A program made the translations under genes and the position numbers. The notes beneath the pieces were generated by a model. That model was not told the origin of the DNA. It searched no databases and saw only the letters and a list, made by a program, of their open reading frames with translations. This document shows, piece after piece, positions 54,957 to 63,466 of a DNA stretch of 64,000 nucleotides. This DNA comes from CANHBY01 sp046342195 (GTDB taxonomy: Bacteria > Pseudomonadota > Gammaproteobacteria > Burkholderiales > Burkholderiaceae_C), in NCBI GenBank assembly GCA_046342195.1, contig JBKDQE010000013.1, positions 62,001-126,000 of the forward strand. The letters are read 5' to 3'. Position 1 is the stretch's first letter. Every line of letters starts with the position of its first letter.

Positions 54957-55700
54957 TCAGTGTTTTGGATCGTCTGGCACAAAAACATAGCCAACGCCCC
55001 AAACAGTTTGGATGTAACGTGGTTGGGCTGGGTCAGTTTCAATTATTTTGCGTAAACGCGAAATTTGAACGTCCAGACTGCGGTCAAATGGCTCCAATTC
55101 ACGACCACGTGCCAACTGGGCCAGTTTGTCACGCGAGAGGGCTTGCCTCGGGTGCCGTACAAGCACCTTGAGCATGGCATATTCGCCGGTGGTCAAGGAA
55201 ATCATTTCGCGTCCCTTACAAAGCCGACGCAGCGATAAATCAAATTCAAACGGGCCAAATACGACAGTAGCAGATTCTTTGGCAGGCGCACCAGGTGCCT
55301 CAAGCGCCGGACGCCGCCGCAAGACGGCATGAATACGCGCCAATAACTCGCGTGGGTTAAATGGCTTGGGGAGATAGTCGTCAGCGCCAACCTCCAAACC
55401 CACAATTCGGTCGACATCTTCGACCTTGGCAGTGAGCATAATGATAGGAGTCAAGTCATTCAGGCTGCGCAGACGGCGGCAAATTGAAAGCCCATCTTCG
55501 CCAGGAAGCATGAGATCCAGCACAATCAGGTCAACTGTTTCACGAGCCAGCACACGATTCAGTGCTTTGCCATCTTCGGCAAGAAGCACTTCAAAGCCTT
55601 CTTGTGAAAGGTAGCGCCGCAGAAGCTCGCGTATTCGTGCATCATCATCAATCACCAGAATTCGGTTGGCTCGATTTTTGACATCACTAAAAGATGACAT
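54957..55700 (-). CDS. ompR: OmpR-family response regulator
   Basis: 247 residues: REC domain with acidic pair VIDDD, phospho-acceptor D62 in LDLMLPGEDG and K in LPKPFNP; then an OmpR/PhoB winged helix (~145-240) ending VWGVGYVFVPDD. Partner of the EnvZ-like kinase that starts 16 bases downstream. In other proteobacteria such pairs answer osmotic or acid stress; targets are unknown here. Upstream 55701-55823 separates it from fliE and should hold its promoter. Confidence 0.93.
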   Translation of the reverse strand: MSSFSDVKNRANRILVIDDDARIRELLRRYLSQEGFEVLLAEDGKALNRVLARETVDLIVLDLMLPGEDGLSICRRLRSLNDLTPIIMLTAKVEDVDRIVGLEVGADDYLPKPFNPRELLARIHAVLRRRPALEAPGAPAKESATVVFGPFEFDLSLRRLCKGREMISLTTGEYAMLKVLVRHPRQALSRDKLAQLARGRELEPFDRSLDVQISRLRKIIETDPAQPRYIQTVWGVGYVFVPDDPKH

Positions 55701-55823
55701 GAGTCAACTCCATGAAATGTTTGTCCAGAATTTACTACGATGTATATTATGTAAACCTAAATACCAAGTAAATCTGAGCAAACACATTGATTTGTCGTGG
55801 GTTTGTGCCAGCCTGTTGGATGA

Positions 55824-56147
55824 TCACACCTGCATATTCATGATTTCACTGTAAGCCTGAACCAACCGGTTGCGAACTTGGAGCGTGGCCTGAAAGCCAA
55901 TTTGGGATGTCTGCATGGCCACCATGGTTTCTTCGAGGCTCACGGTCGGGTTGTCACGTTGTACCTCACGCTGAAGCCGGGTGGCCTTGTTTTGTGTTTC
56001 ACTGACAGAACTGAGCGCCTGCTTCAGTGCCTCTTGAAAACCGGCTCCTTGAACCGAACCTGTCTTGTTCAAAGGCAAACCATTAGGCTGCAAACCCGCC
56101 CTGGCTGCCGCCTGTGCGAAATCGAAAGGCTTGAGATTCACATTCAT
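55824..56147 (-). CDS. fliE: Flagellar hook-basal body complex protein FliE
   Basis: 107-residue FliE, which links the MS ring to the rod. The conserved C-terminal half VSLEETMVAMQTSQIGFQATLQVRNRLVQAYSEIMNMQV is complete. ATG 56147 has AAAGGA 9 bases upstream and gives normal length; the frame is open to 56234. Divergent from fliF, a common arrangement in Burkholderiales. Confidence 0.95.
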   Translation of the reverse strand: MNVNLKPFDFAQAAARAGLQPNGLPLNKTGSVQGAGFQEALKQALSSVSETQNKATRLQREVQRDNPTVSLEETMVAMQTSQIGFQATLQVRNRLVQAYSEIMNMQV

Positions 56148-56226
56148 AAGTTCAGATCCTTTGGCCCGAAAACCCACTGACTGCATTGCAGGAAAAAAAG
56201 AACCAGAGAGGGATTCTTGCGTACTG

Positions 56227-56256
56227 CTTGGCATATTAGGCGCTTAAGTTTTAAGC
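56227..56256 (+). promoter_or_regulatory. Candidate sigma-54 promoter and palindrome before fliF
   Basis: TTGGCATATTAGGCGCTT has GG (56230-56231) and GC (56242-56243) ten bases apart, as in sigma-54 -24/-12 sites (TGGCAC-N5-TTGC). GCTTAA-3-TTAAGC (56242-56256) overlaps the -12 element. It would give fliF a leader of about 125 bases. The -12 side is imperfect. Confidence 0.4.
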
Positions 56257-56380
56257 CTAGGTAGAAACTGATAGCTCTTTTGATCCTTGTTTGCGCCATC
56301 ATGAGCAAGGCTCATTCGAAATAATCTGTTTTGTTCAAAGCCACAAGTTATTTGTCGAACCATTGTTGGATCAGCCCACC

Positions 56381-58024
56381 ATGGATAACGCAGTCGCTAC
56401 CAGAAACACGAACCTGTCGGCAGAAAACGATAGCGTGAGGGCTCGCCTGACAGAGTTGCCCCTGCGCACCAAAGCCACCTTTGGCTTGGGCGTTGTCTGC
56501 CTGCTGGCTGTTGTGCTGGCGATGGCACTTTGGGGCAACCAAGGCGACTATAAAGTCCTTTATGCCAATTTAACAGACAAGGACGGCGGCGCGATTATCG
56601 CGCAACTTTCTCAAATGAATATTCCTTATCGTCATGCTGAAGGAGGCACTGCCATTTTGGTACCGGCCAGCAAGGTGCATGATGCTCGATTGAAATTGGC
56701 TTCTGCCGGCTTACCCAAGGGGACAGTGACCGGTATGGAGTTGATGGATGGGGCACGCTTTGGTCAAACTCAGTTTCAAGAGCGACTCAGCTTTCAACGA
56801 GGCCTGGAGGGGGAACTGACTCGCTCAATTTTGGCTTTGTCGGCGGTTCAAAATGCCCGGGTTCATTTGGCCATTCCGAACCAAAATGGCTTTTTCCGTG
56901 AGCAGCAAAAACCCAGCGCATCTGTGTTACTAAGTTTGCACCCTGGGCGATTTCTGGATCGTAATCAAATCGCTGGCATCATTCATTTGGTATCAAGCAG
57001 TGTGTCTGAGCTTTCACCCAAAGCCGTGAGCATTGTTGACCAAGATGGAGCCTTGCTTTCGGGGCCCAGCGACAGCAGCAATGGCCTGGACCCTCAGCAA
57101 TTGCAATACGTTCACCAAATCGAATCCACTTATAGTCGCCGAATTCTGGATCTTTTGGAGCCTGTTGTCGGACGTGACAACTTGCGTGCCAGCGTCACTG
57201 CTGATATTGATTTTGCCCAAATCGAGGCCACTTCTGAAGAATTTCGACCTAATCAAGGGTCGCAAACCAATGTGGCAATTCGTAGCCAGCAAACGACAGA
57301 ACAAGTGGGCACTGCAGGCAGCCCGCCCAGTGGAACGCCGGGTGCGGCGTCCAACCTGCCTCCAATTCCCGGCGCAGCTTCTGCACCTACTGATAACAAA
57401 CCCCCAAGTTCAAACAACAGCCGGCGAGAAGCTGTCACAAACTATGAGGTTGATAAAACAGTTCGCGTGACGCGCAATGCCACGGGTGCCATTCGACGTA
57501 TCAGTGCCGCCGTTGTAGTGAACCATAAATCTGTCACCGATGTCAAAGGCAAAACCAGTGTTCAAGCCTTGAGCCCCGATGAATTAGAAAAACTCACCGC
57601 CTTGGTGCGTGAAAGTGTTGGCTTCAATAAAGAGCGAGGTGATTCGGTTCAGGTGATCAATGCTCCATTTAAGGTGGAACCCATCAAAACCGTGGATGTC
57701 CCCTTCTGGAAGCAAACAGAATTATTGGACATCATTCGTACTGCTGCCATTCCTGTGGCCCTCACCTTCATCGGCTTGCTGATTTTCATGGGCATGATCA
57801 GACCCGCGGTGAAGGCTGCGCTTGCCCCACCGGAACCTGGAGACAATCTGGACATTGTGGAAGACGACCCCGTTGACGCAGAGGAAGAGCCTATCAATAC
57901 AAAGGCTTTACCAGCCCCGGAAACCAACGAAAGCCTCAATCGAGCCCGACTCTTGGCCAGGGAAAACCCGGCAGCAGTCGCCGGGATTGTGCGCAATTGG
58001 GTTAAAGGCGAATCAGGCACGTAG
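56381..58024 (+). CDS. fliF: Flagellar MS-ring protein FliF
   Basis: 547-residue FliF. N-terminal membrane helix (LGVVCLLAVVLAMAL), two ring-building motifs in the YscJ-like region (YANLTDKDGGAIIAQLSQMN; LEGELTRSILALSAVQNARVHLAIP), a Pro/Ser/Ala-rich variable loop at ~315-370, and a second membrane helix near 480 followed by an acidic C-terminal tail that binds FliG. ATG 56381 gives the family N-terminus. First gene of fliFGHIJK. Confidence 0.96.
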   Translation: MDNAVATRNTNLSAENDSVRARLTELPLRTKATFGLGVVCLLAVVLAMALWGNQGDYKVLYANLTDKDGGAIIAQLSQMNIPYRHAEGGTAILVPASKVHDARLKLASAGLPKGTVTGMELMDGARFGQTQFQERLSFQRGLEGELTRSILALSAVQNARVHLAIPNQNGFFREQQKPSASVLLSLHPGRFLDRNQIAGIIHLVSSSVSELSPKAVSIVDQDGALLSGPSDSSNGLDPQQLQYVHQIESTYSRRILDLLEPVVGRDNLRASVTADIDFAQIEATSEEFRPNQGSQTNVAIRSQQTTEQVGTAGSPPSGTPGAASNLPPIPGAASAPTDNKPPSSNNSRREAVTNYEVDKTVRVTRNATGAIRRISAAVVVNHKSVTDVKGKTSVQALSPDELEKLTALVRESVGFNKERGDSVQVINAPFKVEPIKTVDVPFWKQTELLDIIRTAAIPVALTFIGLLIFMGMIRPAVKAALAPPEPGDNLDIVEDDPVDAEEEPINTKALPAPETNESLNRARLLARENPAAVAGIVRNWVKGESGT

Positions 58025-58066
58025 GCACGTAATTACCATCATTATTGATGAGAGGTGTTTTTCTCT

Positions 58067-59077
58067 ATGGCTGCTTCCCAAAATGAAGATAAAGGTTTGG
58101 AAGATGCTGCAATCCTGCTGATGTCGCTGGGAGAGGATGATGCCTCCGAGATTTTCAAGCACTTGTCGCCCAAGGAGGTTCAAAAGCTTGGCGAAACCAT
58201 CGCCAAAATGAAAACGATTCCCCGTGAGAGATTTGAGCATGTGCTGAATTCATTCAACACGATTGCCAACGAACAGAGCATGCTGGTCACGGACACGGAC
58301 GAATATATCAAAACTGTTCTTCGAAAAGCCCTCGGCGATGATAAAGCCAACCTGCTGATTGATCGCATTTTATCTGGGGGTGATGTTTCTGGCATTGAAA
58401 GCCTGAAGTGGATGGATCCCAATTCAGTGGCCGAATTACTGCGCAATGAGCACCCGCAAATTGTGGCCGCCATTTTGGTTCATCTGGACTTTGACCAAGC
58501 GTCTGATGTTCTTAAGCATTTTACAGAACGCCAGCGTCATGAGGTGCTGATTCGAATTGCCACACTGGATGGTATTCAGCCTGCGGCATTGAAAGATCTT
58601 AACGAAGTCATGAATAGGGTTTTAGCCGGTGGCGACAAACTGCGTAAAGCTTCTCTGGGGGGCGTAAAAACTGCAGCAGAAATGATCAATTTGATGGGTT
58701 CAAGTATCGAAACCGTGGCCCTCGACTATATCCGTGAAGCTGATGATGACCTGGCTCAAAAAATCATGGACAACATGTTTACCTTTGATGACCTCGAAAA
58801 AATCGACGATCGCGGCGTTCAGACTCTGCTCAAAGAAGTTCAGAGCGAATCACTCATCATCGCGCTCAAGGGAGCCACCTCGGAAATGCGCGAAAAGATT
58901 TTCAGAAACATGTCTACCCGGGCGGCTGAAACACTGCGCGAAGATCTCGAATCCCGTGGTCCGGTGCGGGTTTCAGAAGTTGAAGCTGAGCAAAAAGAAA
59001 TGCTCAAAATCGTTCGTCGGCTGGCCGACGAAGGTCAAATCGTTCTAAGCGCCGGAGGGGACGATGAATTCCTCTAA
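58067..59077 (+). CDS. fliG: Flagellar motor switch protein FliG
   Basis: 336-residue C-ring rotor protein that connects FliF to FliM/FliN and meets the stator. Landmarks are AAILLMSLGEDDASEIFKHLSPKEV, EHPQIVAAILVHLDFDQASDVL (the EHPQ motif) and the C-terminal charged helix MFTFDDLEKIDDRGVQTLLKEV where torque is generated. ATG 58067 preferred to the GTG at 58055, which lies within the ribosome site. Overlaps fliH by 14 bases. Confidence 0.97.
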   Translation: MAASQNEDKGLEDAAILLMSLGEDDASEIFKHLSPKEVQKLGETIAKMKTIPRERFEHVLNSFNTIANEQSMLVTDTDEYIKTVLRKALGDDKANLLIDRILSGGDVSGIESLKWMDPNSVAELLRNEHPQIVAAILVHLDFDQASDVLKHFTERQRHEVLIRIATLDGIQPAALKDLNEVMNRVLAGGDKLRKASLGGVKTAAEMINLMGSSIETVALDYIREADDDLAQKIMDNMFTFDDLEKIDDRGVQTLLKEVQSESLIIALKGATSEMREKIFRNMSTRAAETLREDLESRGPVRVSEVEAEQKEMLKIVRRLADEGQIVLSAGGDDEFL

Positions 59078-59894
59078 TTCAAAAGGTGGAATCAAAAATA
59101 TTCCAGCTCCGGAGGGCAGCAAACCCTCCACCTATGGCCGATTTATTCCCCGCGAAGAGATCAATTCCTTCGAAGTATGGGCTCCGCAAAATATTGGCAA
59201 CAATCAAAGCACACAAAAAGTGCCGCCAGGCCCAGTGCGTAAAACCGAACCGCCCCAAACAAAGGGGATGAACCCGACGGAAGATCTGAGCCTTGCTCTT
59301 CAAAAAGTACGCGAAGACGGTTGGCGTGAAGGCTATGCCTCAGGAATAAGCTCGCTCGAACAGTTCAAACAAGAATACGCCACGAAGGTGAGTTCGCAAA
59401 TCGGCTCGATGATTGAATCGCTGAGCGCCCAACTTGATGAGCTTCAACAAGATATGGCTCGGGCCATGGCCACATGCGCCACTGGCCTGGCGCGTCAAGC
59501 CGTACGCAGTGAACTGGAACATCGCCCGGAACTTGTCGCTCAAGTGGCCACTGAAGCACTTGAATCTTTGCTGTCCAATGCACGCCATATTGTTCTGCAT
59601 GTTCATCCGAAAGACCTTCCATTGATCAGTCAGGGCTCTGCGGAAATTCTCTCGACTCGGGGTGTGCGCATCCTGGGTGATACCAGCATCACCCCCGGCG
59701 GTTGCTTGGTCGAATCGGATATCGGGATGATTGACGCCACGGTTGAAACCCGCTGGCGCCGTGCTGTTGCGTCGATTGGCTGTCATAGCGAATGGCATCA
59801 ATCGCTTCAGCAGGATCAGGCGACTGATCCTGTTCATGACAACACTGGGCCTCAGCATGATTTGGCTCAAAATGACAAGGGGAACGTCACATGA
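59064..59894 (+). CDS. fliH: Flagellar export ATPase regulator FliH
   Basis: 276-residue FliH, the dimeric peripheral stalk that holds the FliI ATPase in the flagellar type III export apparatus. Variable polar N-terminus, then a long helical region (VREDGWREGYASGISSLEQFKQEY) and the conserved C-terminal FliH/YscL domain ending at the ISPGGCLVES-like ITPGGCLVESDIG. Overlaps fliG before and fliI after (ATGA). Confidence 0.93.
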   Translation: MNSSNSKGGIKNIPAPEGSKPSTYGRFIPREEINSFEVWAPQNIGNNQSTQKVPPGPVRKTEPPQTKGMNPTEDLSLALQKVREDGWREGYASGISSLEQFKQEYATKVSSQIGSMIESLSAQLDELQQDMARAMATCATGLARQAVRSELEHRPELVAQVATEALESLLSNARHIVLHVHPKDLPLISQGSAEILSTRGVRILGDTSITPGGCLVESDIGMIDATVETRWRRAVASIGCHSEWHQSLQQDQATDPVHDNTGPQHDLAQNDKGNVT

Positions 59895-61324
59895 TCACCA
59901 CCCCCCGAGAAGCCCTGGCGCTGGCTTGCGCGACCAATATCGATCAATGGCGTCGCTACTTGACAGACTTGGCCACTTTCCCGGAAGCAAAAATTCCGCT
60001 CGAGCCCCAAGGCCTGCTGGTGAGAGTGGCCGGGCTGGTGTTGGAAGCTACGGGCATTCGGGCCCCTGTGGGCTCAGTCTGCGAAGTTCAGATGCCAGAA
60101 CAAGCTCCTGTGCTGGCCGAAGTGGTGGGCTTCTCGGGAGATCGTGCCTACCTGATGCCTACTGGAGATGTGCATGGCCTGGCCAGTGGTGCGCGTGTCG
60201 TGCCCCGCCCTCCCCCTCTGGTTCCCATCATGCTGGGGGTTCCCCATCACCCCTGGCGGCGCGGCGAAGACCGAACCCTGCACTTGCCCGTAGGCGATGG
60301 TCTTCTGGGGCGGGTTGTTGATTCGCATGGGAAATCCATGGATCGTCAGGGTGAGCTCTGGAATGTTCATCACGAACCGCTCATTCGCAGGCCCATCAAT
60401 GCCATGGATCGCGACCCCATTCGTCATTCTCTGGATACTGGAGTGCGCGCCATCAATGCCATGTTGACGGTGGGTCGAGGTCAACGTATCGGGCTGTTTG
60501 CCGGAACCGGTGTGGGCAAGTCAGTTCTGATGGGCATGATGGCCCGTTATACCGAAGCCGAAGTGATTGTGGTAGGACTGATTGGTGAGCGCGGGCGTGA
60601 AGTCAAAGAATTTATTGAGGATATTTTAGGGTCTGAGGGGCTGAAGCGCTCGGTTGTGGTGGCTGCTCCAGCAGATGCCCCGCCATTGACTCGTTTGCAG
60701 GGCGCCAACTACGCCACGGCCATTGCCGAACACTTTCGTGATCAGGGGGCTCATGTGCTGCTCTTGATGGACTCCCTGACTCGTTATGCCATGGCTCAAC
60801 GTGAGATCGCTCTGGCAATTGGAGAGCCACCAGCCACCAAGGGGTATCCACCCAGCTGCTTCGCGAAACTCCCTCAATTGGTTGAGCGCAGCGGCAATGG
60901 CCTGGCCGGTGGCGGCTCGATCACTGCGTTCTACACCGTGCTCAGCGAGGGCGACGATCAAAATGATCCGATTGCAGATGCGGCCCGAGGCATTCTTGAT
61001 GGGCATATCGTGTTGTCTCGTGACTTGGCTGAATCAGGCCACTTCCCGGCCATCGATATTGAAAAATCAATCTCCCGAGTCATGACCAGCATTGCCGATA
61101 CACCGCATCTGGAAGCCGCCAGACGGTTCCGCCAACTGCACTCGAAATATCAAAAAGCGCGTGATTTGATTCAACTCGGGGCTTATTCACCAGGCCATGA
61201 CAGTGAATTGGATACCGCAGTCCGGATGCATCGCACCATGATGGATCTGCTGCAACAAGACAAGGGTGAACGAGCGACACTGGCTCAAAGCATCGGCCGT
61301 TTAAGGCAAATGATGCCTGGGTAA
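59891..61324 (+). CDS. fliI: Flagellum-specific ATP synthase FliI
   Basis: 477-residue hexameric ATPase of the flagellar export gate, related to F1 beta. Walker A GLFAGTGVGKS at ~201-211, Walker B HVLLLMDSLTRYAMAQRE, and the export-ATPase signature PPATKGYPPSCFAKLPQLVERSG. Starts in an ATGA overlap with fliH. Confidence 0.97.
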   Translation: MITTPREALALACATNIDQWRRYLTDLATFPEAKIPLEPQGLLVRVAGLVLEATGIRAPVGSVCEVQMPEQAPVLAEVVGFSGDRAYLMPTGDVHGLASGARVVPRPPPLVPIMLGVPHHPWRRGEDRTLHLPVGDGLLGRVVDSHGKSMDRQGELWNVHHEPLIRRPINAMDRDPIRHSLDTGVRAINAMLTVGRGQRIGLFAGTGVGKSVLMGMMARYTEAEVIVVGLIGERGREVKEFIEDILGSEGLKRSVVVAAPADAPPLTRLQGANYATAIAEHFRDQGAHVLLLMDSLTRYAMAQREIALAIGEPPATKGYPPSCFAKLPQLVERSGNGLAGGGSITAFYTVLSEGDDQNDPIADAARGILDGHIVLSRDLAESGHFPAIDIEKSISRVMTSIADTPHLEAARRFRQLHSKYQKARDLIQLGAYSPGHDSELDTAVRMHRTMMDLLQQDKGERATLAQSIGRLRQMMPG

Positions 61325-61423
61325 GCCAAGAACAGATATCCAAAAATCCATCTATTTCAGCCCAAGCCTTGTGCCATGAGCGAGCACCTTGAGGACAGTT
61401 TTCAAGAAAGTGGGGGGTCTATC

Positions 61424-61888
61424 ATGACTGATTTGAAACCATTGATGAGCTTGCTTTCTCAGGCAGAGCAGGCCCGGGACAAGGCTATCGCGGCTCATTC
61501 AGAGGCCATCAATCACCTGGAGGCTCTGAAGCAACAAAGCCATCAATTGCTTGAATACCGCCAAGAATATGAACAACGCTGGACCGGGCAATTCAAGAGC
61601 CAGGGCGGCATTGAAGTTCTGCGTTATTACCAATCTTTTACGGAACGCATCAACCAGGCGCTGACTCATCAGCAGCGCACTCAAACCCAAGTTGAACAAC
61701 ATCTGCAAGCTCGGCAGGCCGAACTGATTGAAAGTGAAATGAAAGTGGCGTCTATCAAAAAACTCATTGAGCGAAGAATGAGTGAGCATGCCAGACAGTC
61801 CGGGCGTCAAGAACAAAAAATCACTGATGAGATGGCCGCTCGAACTCTCATGATGGCACCAAAGGCCCTCCCCAACTCGATTGTTTAA
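61424..61888 (+). CDS. fliJ: Flagellar export protein FliJ
   Basis: 154-residue FliJ, a helical coiled-coil that sits in the FliI ring like the gamma subunit of F1. Almost wholly heptad-like with many Gln/Glu (RDKAIAAHSEAINHLEALKQQ and onward). The frame is open from 61376, but ATG 61424 has a G-rich site upstream and gives the usual length. 99 bases after fliI. Confidence 0.9.
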   Translation: MTDLKPLMSLLSQAEQARDKAIAAHSEAINHLEALKQQSHQLLEYRQEYEQRWTGQFKSQGGIEVLRYYQSFTERINQALTHQQRTQTQVEQHLQARQAELIESEMKVASIKKLIERRMSEHARQSGRQEQKITDEMAARTLMMAPKALPNSIV

Positions 61889-61902
61889 ATAGGTAAGCGG
61901 CC

Positions 61903-63222
61903 ATGACCTCTTTACACTCAATCAGCCCTGTTACACAGAGCCCTCAGAGTATTTCTCAGACCAAAAATCCGCCCGCGTCACCCTCATTGGAAACCACTGA
62001 AACCCCTTTTTCGCAAGTTCTTCAAAATCAACAAAACGAGCATCAAGTCTCATCGTCTACAGAGCGACAGCAGCGACCGCAACGTCAGTTTGCTTCATCT
62101 TCTTCCACAAAGACAAGCTCTGCGGGTCAGGCTGCCTTCGCCTCTGAAGATAAAGGGAAAAATAAGGCGGAAAACAAGGATCAAGCTGGTTTTAATAATT
62201 TTATCGAAATCAACGTTGCAGCCCATGTCACCCTTCCGGGGCATCTCCCTCCCCCCCCTCCAAATGACAAAATATCTGCTTTGCCCACTCTCGCTGCATC
62301 CAGTACAACACCAAACCAGCGGGCCCTTAAGGTCATGCCTGGATCATCCATGAACATGGAAAGCTCTTCTTTATCAGGAACCGGCCCACTGGAGTCTTTC
62401 AAAGCCAAACGCACAAGCAGCCATTTGCATGGCCTGCTCTCGGGTCGTCACAACACCCCGGATCTTGCAAACTCATTCAAAAAAAACCAACCTGGCGAGA
62501 TTGCTGAAAACAGATCGGAGCCATTTAATCAGGGCTTCAGTTCAGAGCAGGCCCTCAAGCTTGAGCGGTCGACTGCTGAATTTTCAGTCTTGAAAGCACA
62601 AGGGCCTACGACTTCCGAGCAGGTTCTGGCACAGACCAATCTCATGAAACAACTTGACGCAGGAAGGCGAACCGCATCCGATCAAGAAATACAGGGCTTG
62701 GAGGCCCCTGATCCTGGCATCCTGTCTGCACTGTCAAGCTTCTCGAACAACCCCAACAGCCACTCTGTAGAGCCACAAACCCCCACTTTTTTTATCCAGG
62801 CACCGGCTCATACCCCTGAATTTCGAGAAGCCTTGGCCACTCAAGTGAGCGTGCTGGCCCAAGATGGCGTTCAAGAAGCCACTCTGCAGCTTCATCCTGC
62901 TGATTTGGGCCCCATTTCGGTGCATATTGCTCTGGATGGAAACCAGGCACGGGTTGAATTCGCGGTTGACTCTCCAGTGACCAAAGCCATTTTGGAGGCT
63001 GGCCTGAGCGAACTTGCCAGCGCCATGCAAAATGCGGGTTTAGCCTTTGCAGGCGGAGACGTTTCACAGGGCAGATCCGGGTCTCGACAAGATGGCGGGG
63101 CATTTCAGGAAAAAACCTCCGGTGCCAGACCATCCATCCAGGCAGGGGGCGCTGGATCAGCGCAAGCCACCACTGTCAGGATAATCTCGACTCGTTTGGG
63201 TGGCCTCGATCTCTACGCCTGA
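61903..63222 (+). CDS. fliK: Flagellar hook-length control protein FliK
   Basis: 439 residues. Residues 1-290 are low-complexity Ser/Thr/Gln-rich, the flexible ruler region. The C-terminal Flg_hook domain (~300-400) with ATLQLHPADLGPISVHIALDGNQARVEF triggers the switch of export specificity from hook to filament. A Gly/Ser-rich tail follows. Ends the fli run here; no fliL or fliM follows, the next gene being a copper chaperone on the other strand. Confidence 0.93.
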   Translation: MTSLHSISPVTQSPQSISQTKNPPASPSLETTETPFSQVLQNQQNEHQVSSSTERQQRPQRQFASSSSTKTSSAGQAAFASEDKGKNKAENKDQAGFNNFIEINVAAHVTLPGHLPPPPPNDKISALPTLAASSTTPNQRALKVMPGSSMNMESSSLSGTGPLESFKAKRTSSHLHGLLSGRHNTPDLANSFKKNQPGEIAENRSEPFNQGFSSEQALKLERSTAEFSVLKAQGPTTSEQVLAQTNLMKQLDAGRRTASDQEIQGLEAPDPGILSALSSFSNNPNSHSVEPQTPTFFIQAPAHTPEFREALATQVSVLAQDGVQEATLQLHPADLGPISVHIALDGNQARVEFAVDSPVTKAILEAGLSELASAMQNAGLAFAGGDVSQGRSGSRQDGGAFQEKTSGARPSIQAGGAGSAQATTVRIISTRLGGLDLYA

Positions 63223-63263
63223 CTAGGGCGCAAGATGGCGTATTCCATCATCCCAATATCAGA

Positions 63264-63464
63264 TCAAATGATGTTCGGGGTGTATCCCGCCTCCTGAACC
63301 CATCGAAGAATCTGTGAAGTCTCCAACTTTGATGATGTAATGTCAACTTGGTGTTGTGCCAGGTTGATTTGGATTTTGGCTGCAGGGTCTTGCATTTGAA
63401 GCGTGCGGGTGATGACGGACACACAATGTTCGCAAGACATATCAAGCACTCGGAGGGAAATCAT
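63264..63464 (-). CDS. copZ: CopZ-type copper chaperone
   Basis: 66-residue single heavy-metal-associated (HMA) domain with MSCEHC as the metal site and the usual beta-alpha-beta-beta-alpha-beta pattern to the end. Such proteins carry Cu(I) to the export ATPase. AAGG lies 5 bases before the ATG. Its start codon is only 2 bp from that of the divergent copper ATPase gene. Confidence 0.9.
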   Translation of the reverse strand: MISLRVLDMSCEHCVSVITRTLQMQDPAAKIQINLAQHQVDITSSKLETSQILRWVQEAGYTPNII

Positions 63465-63466
63465 GG

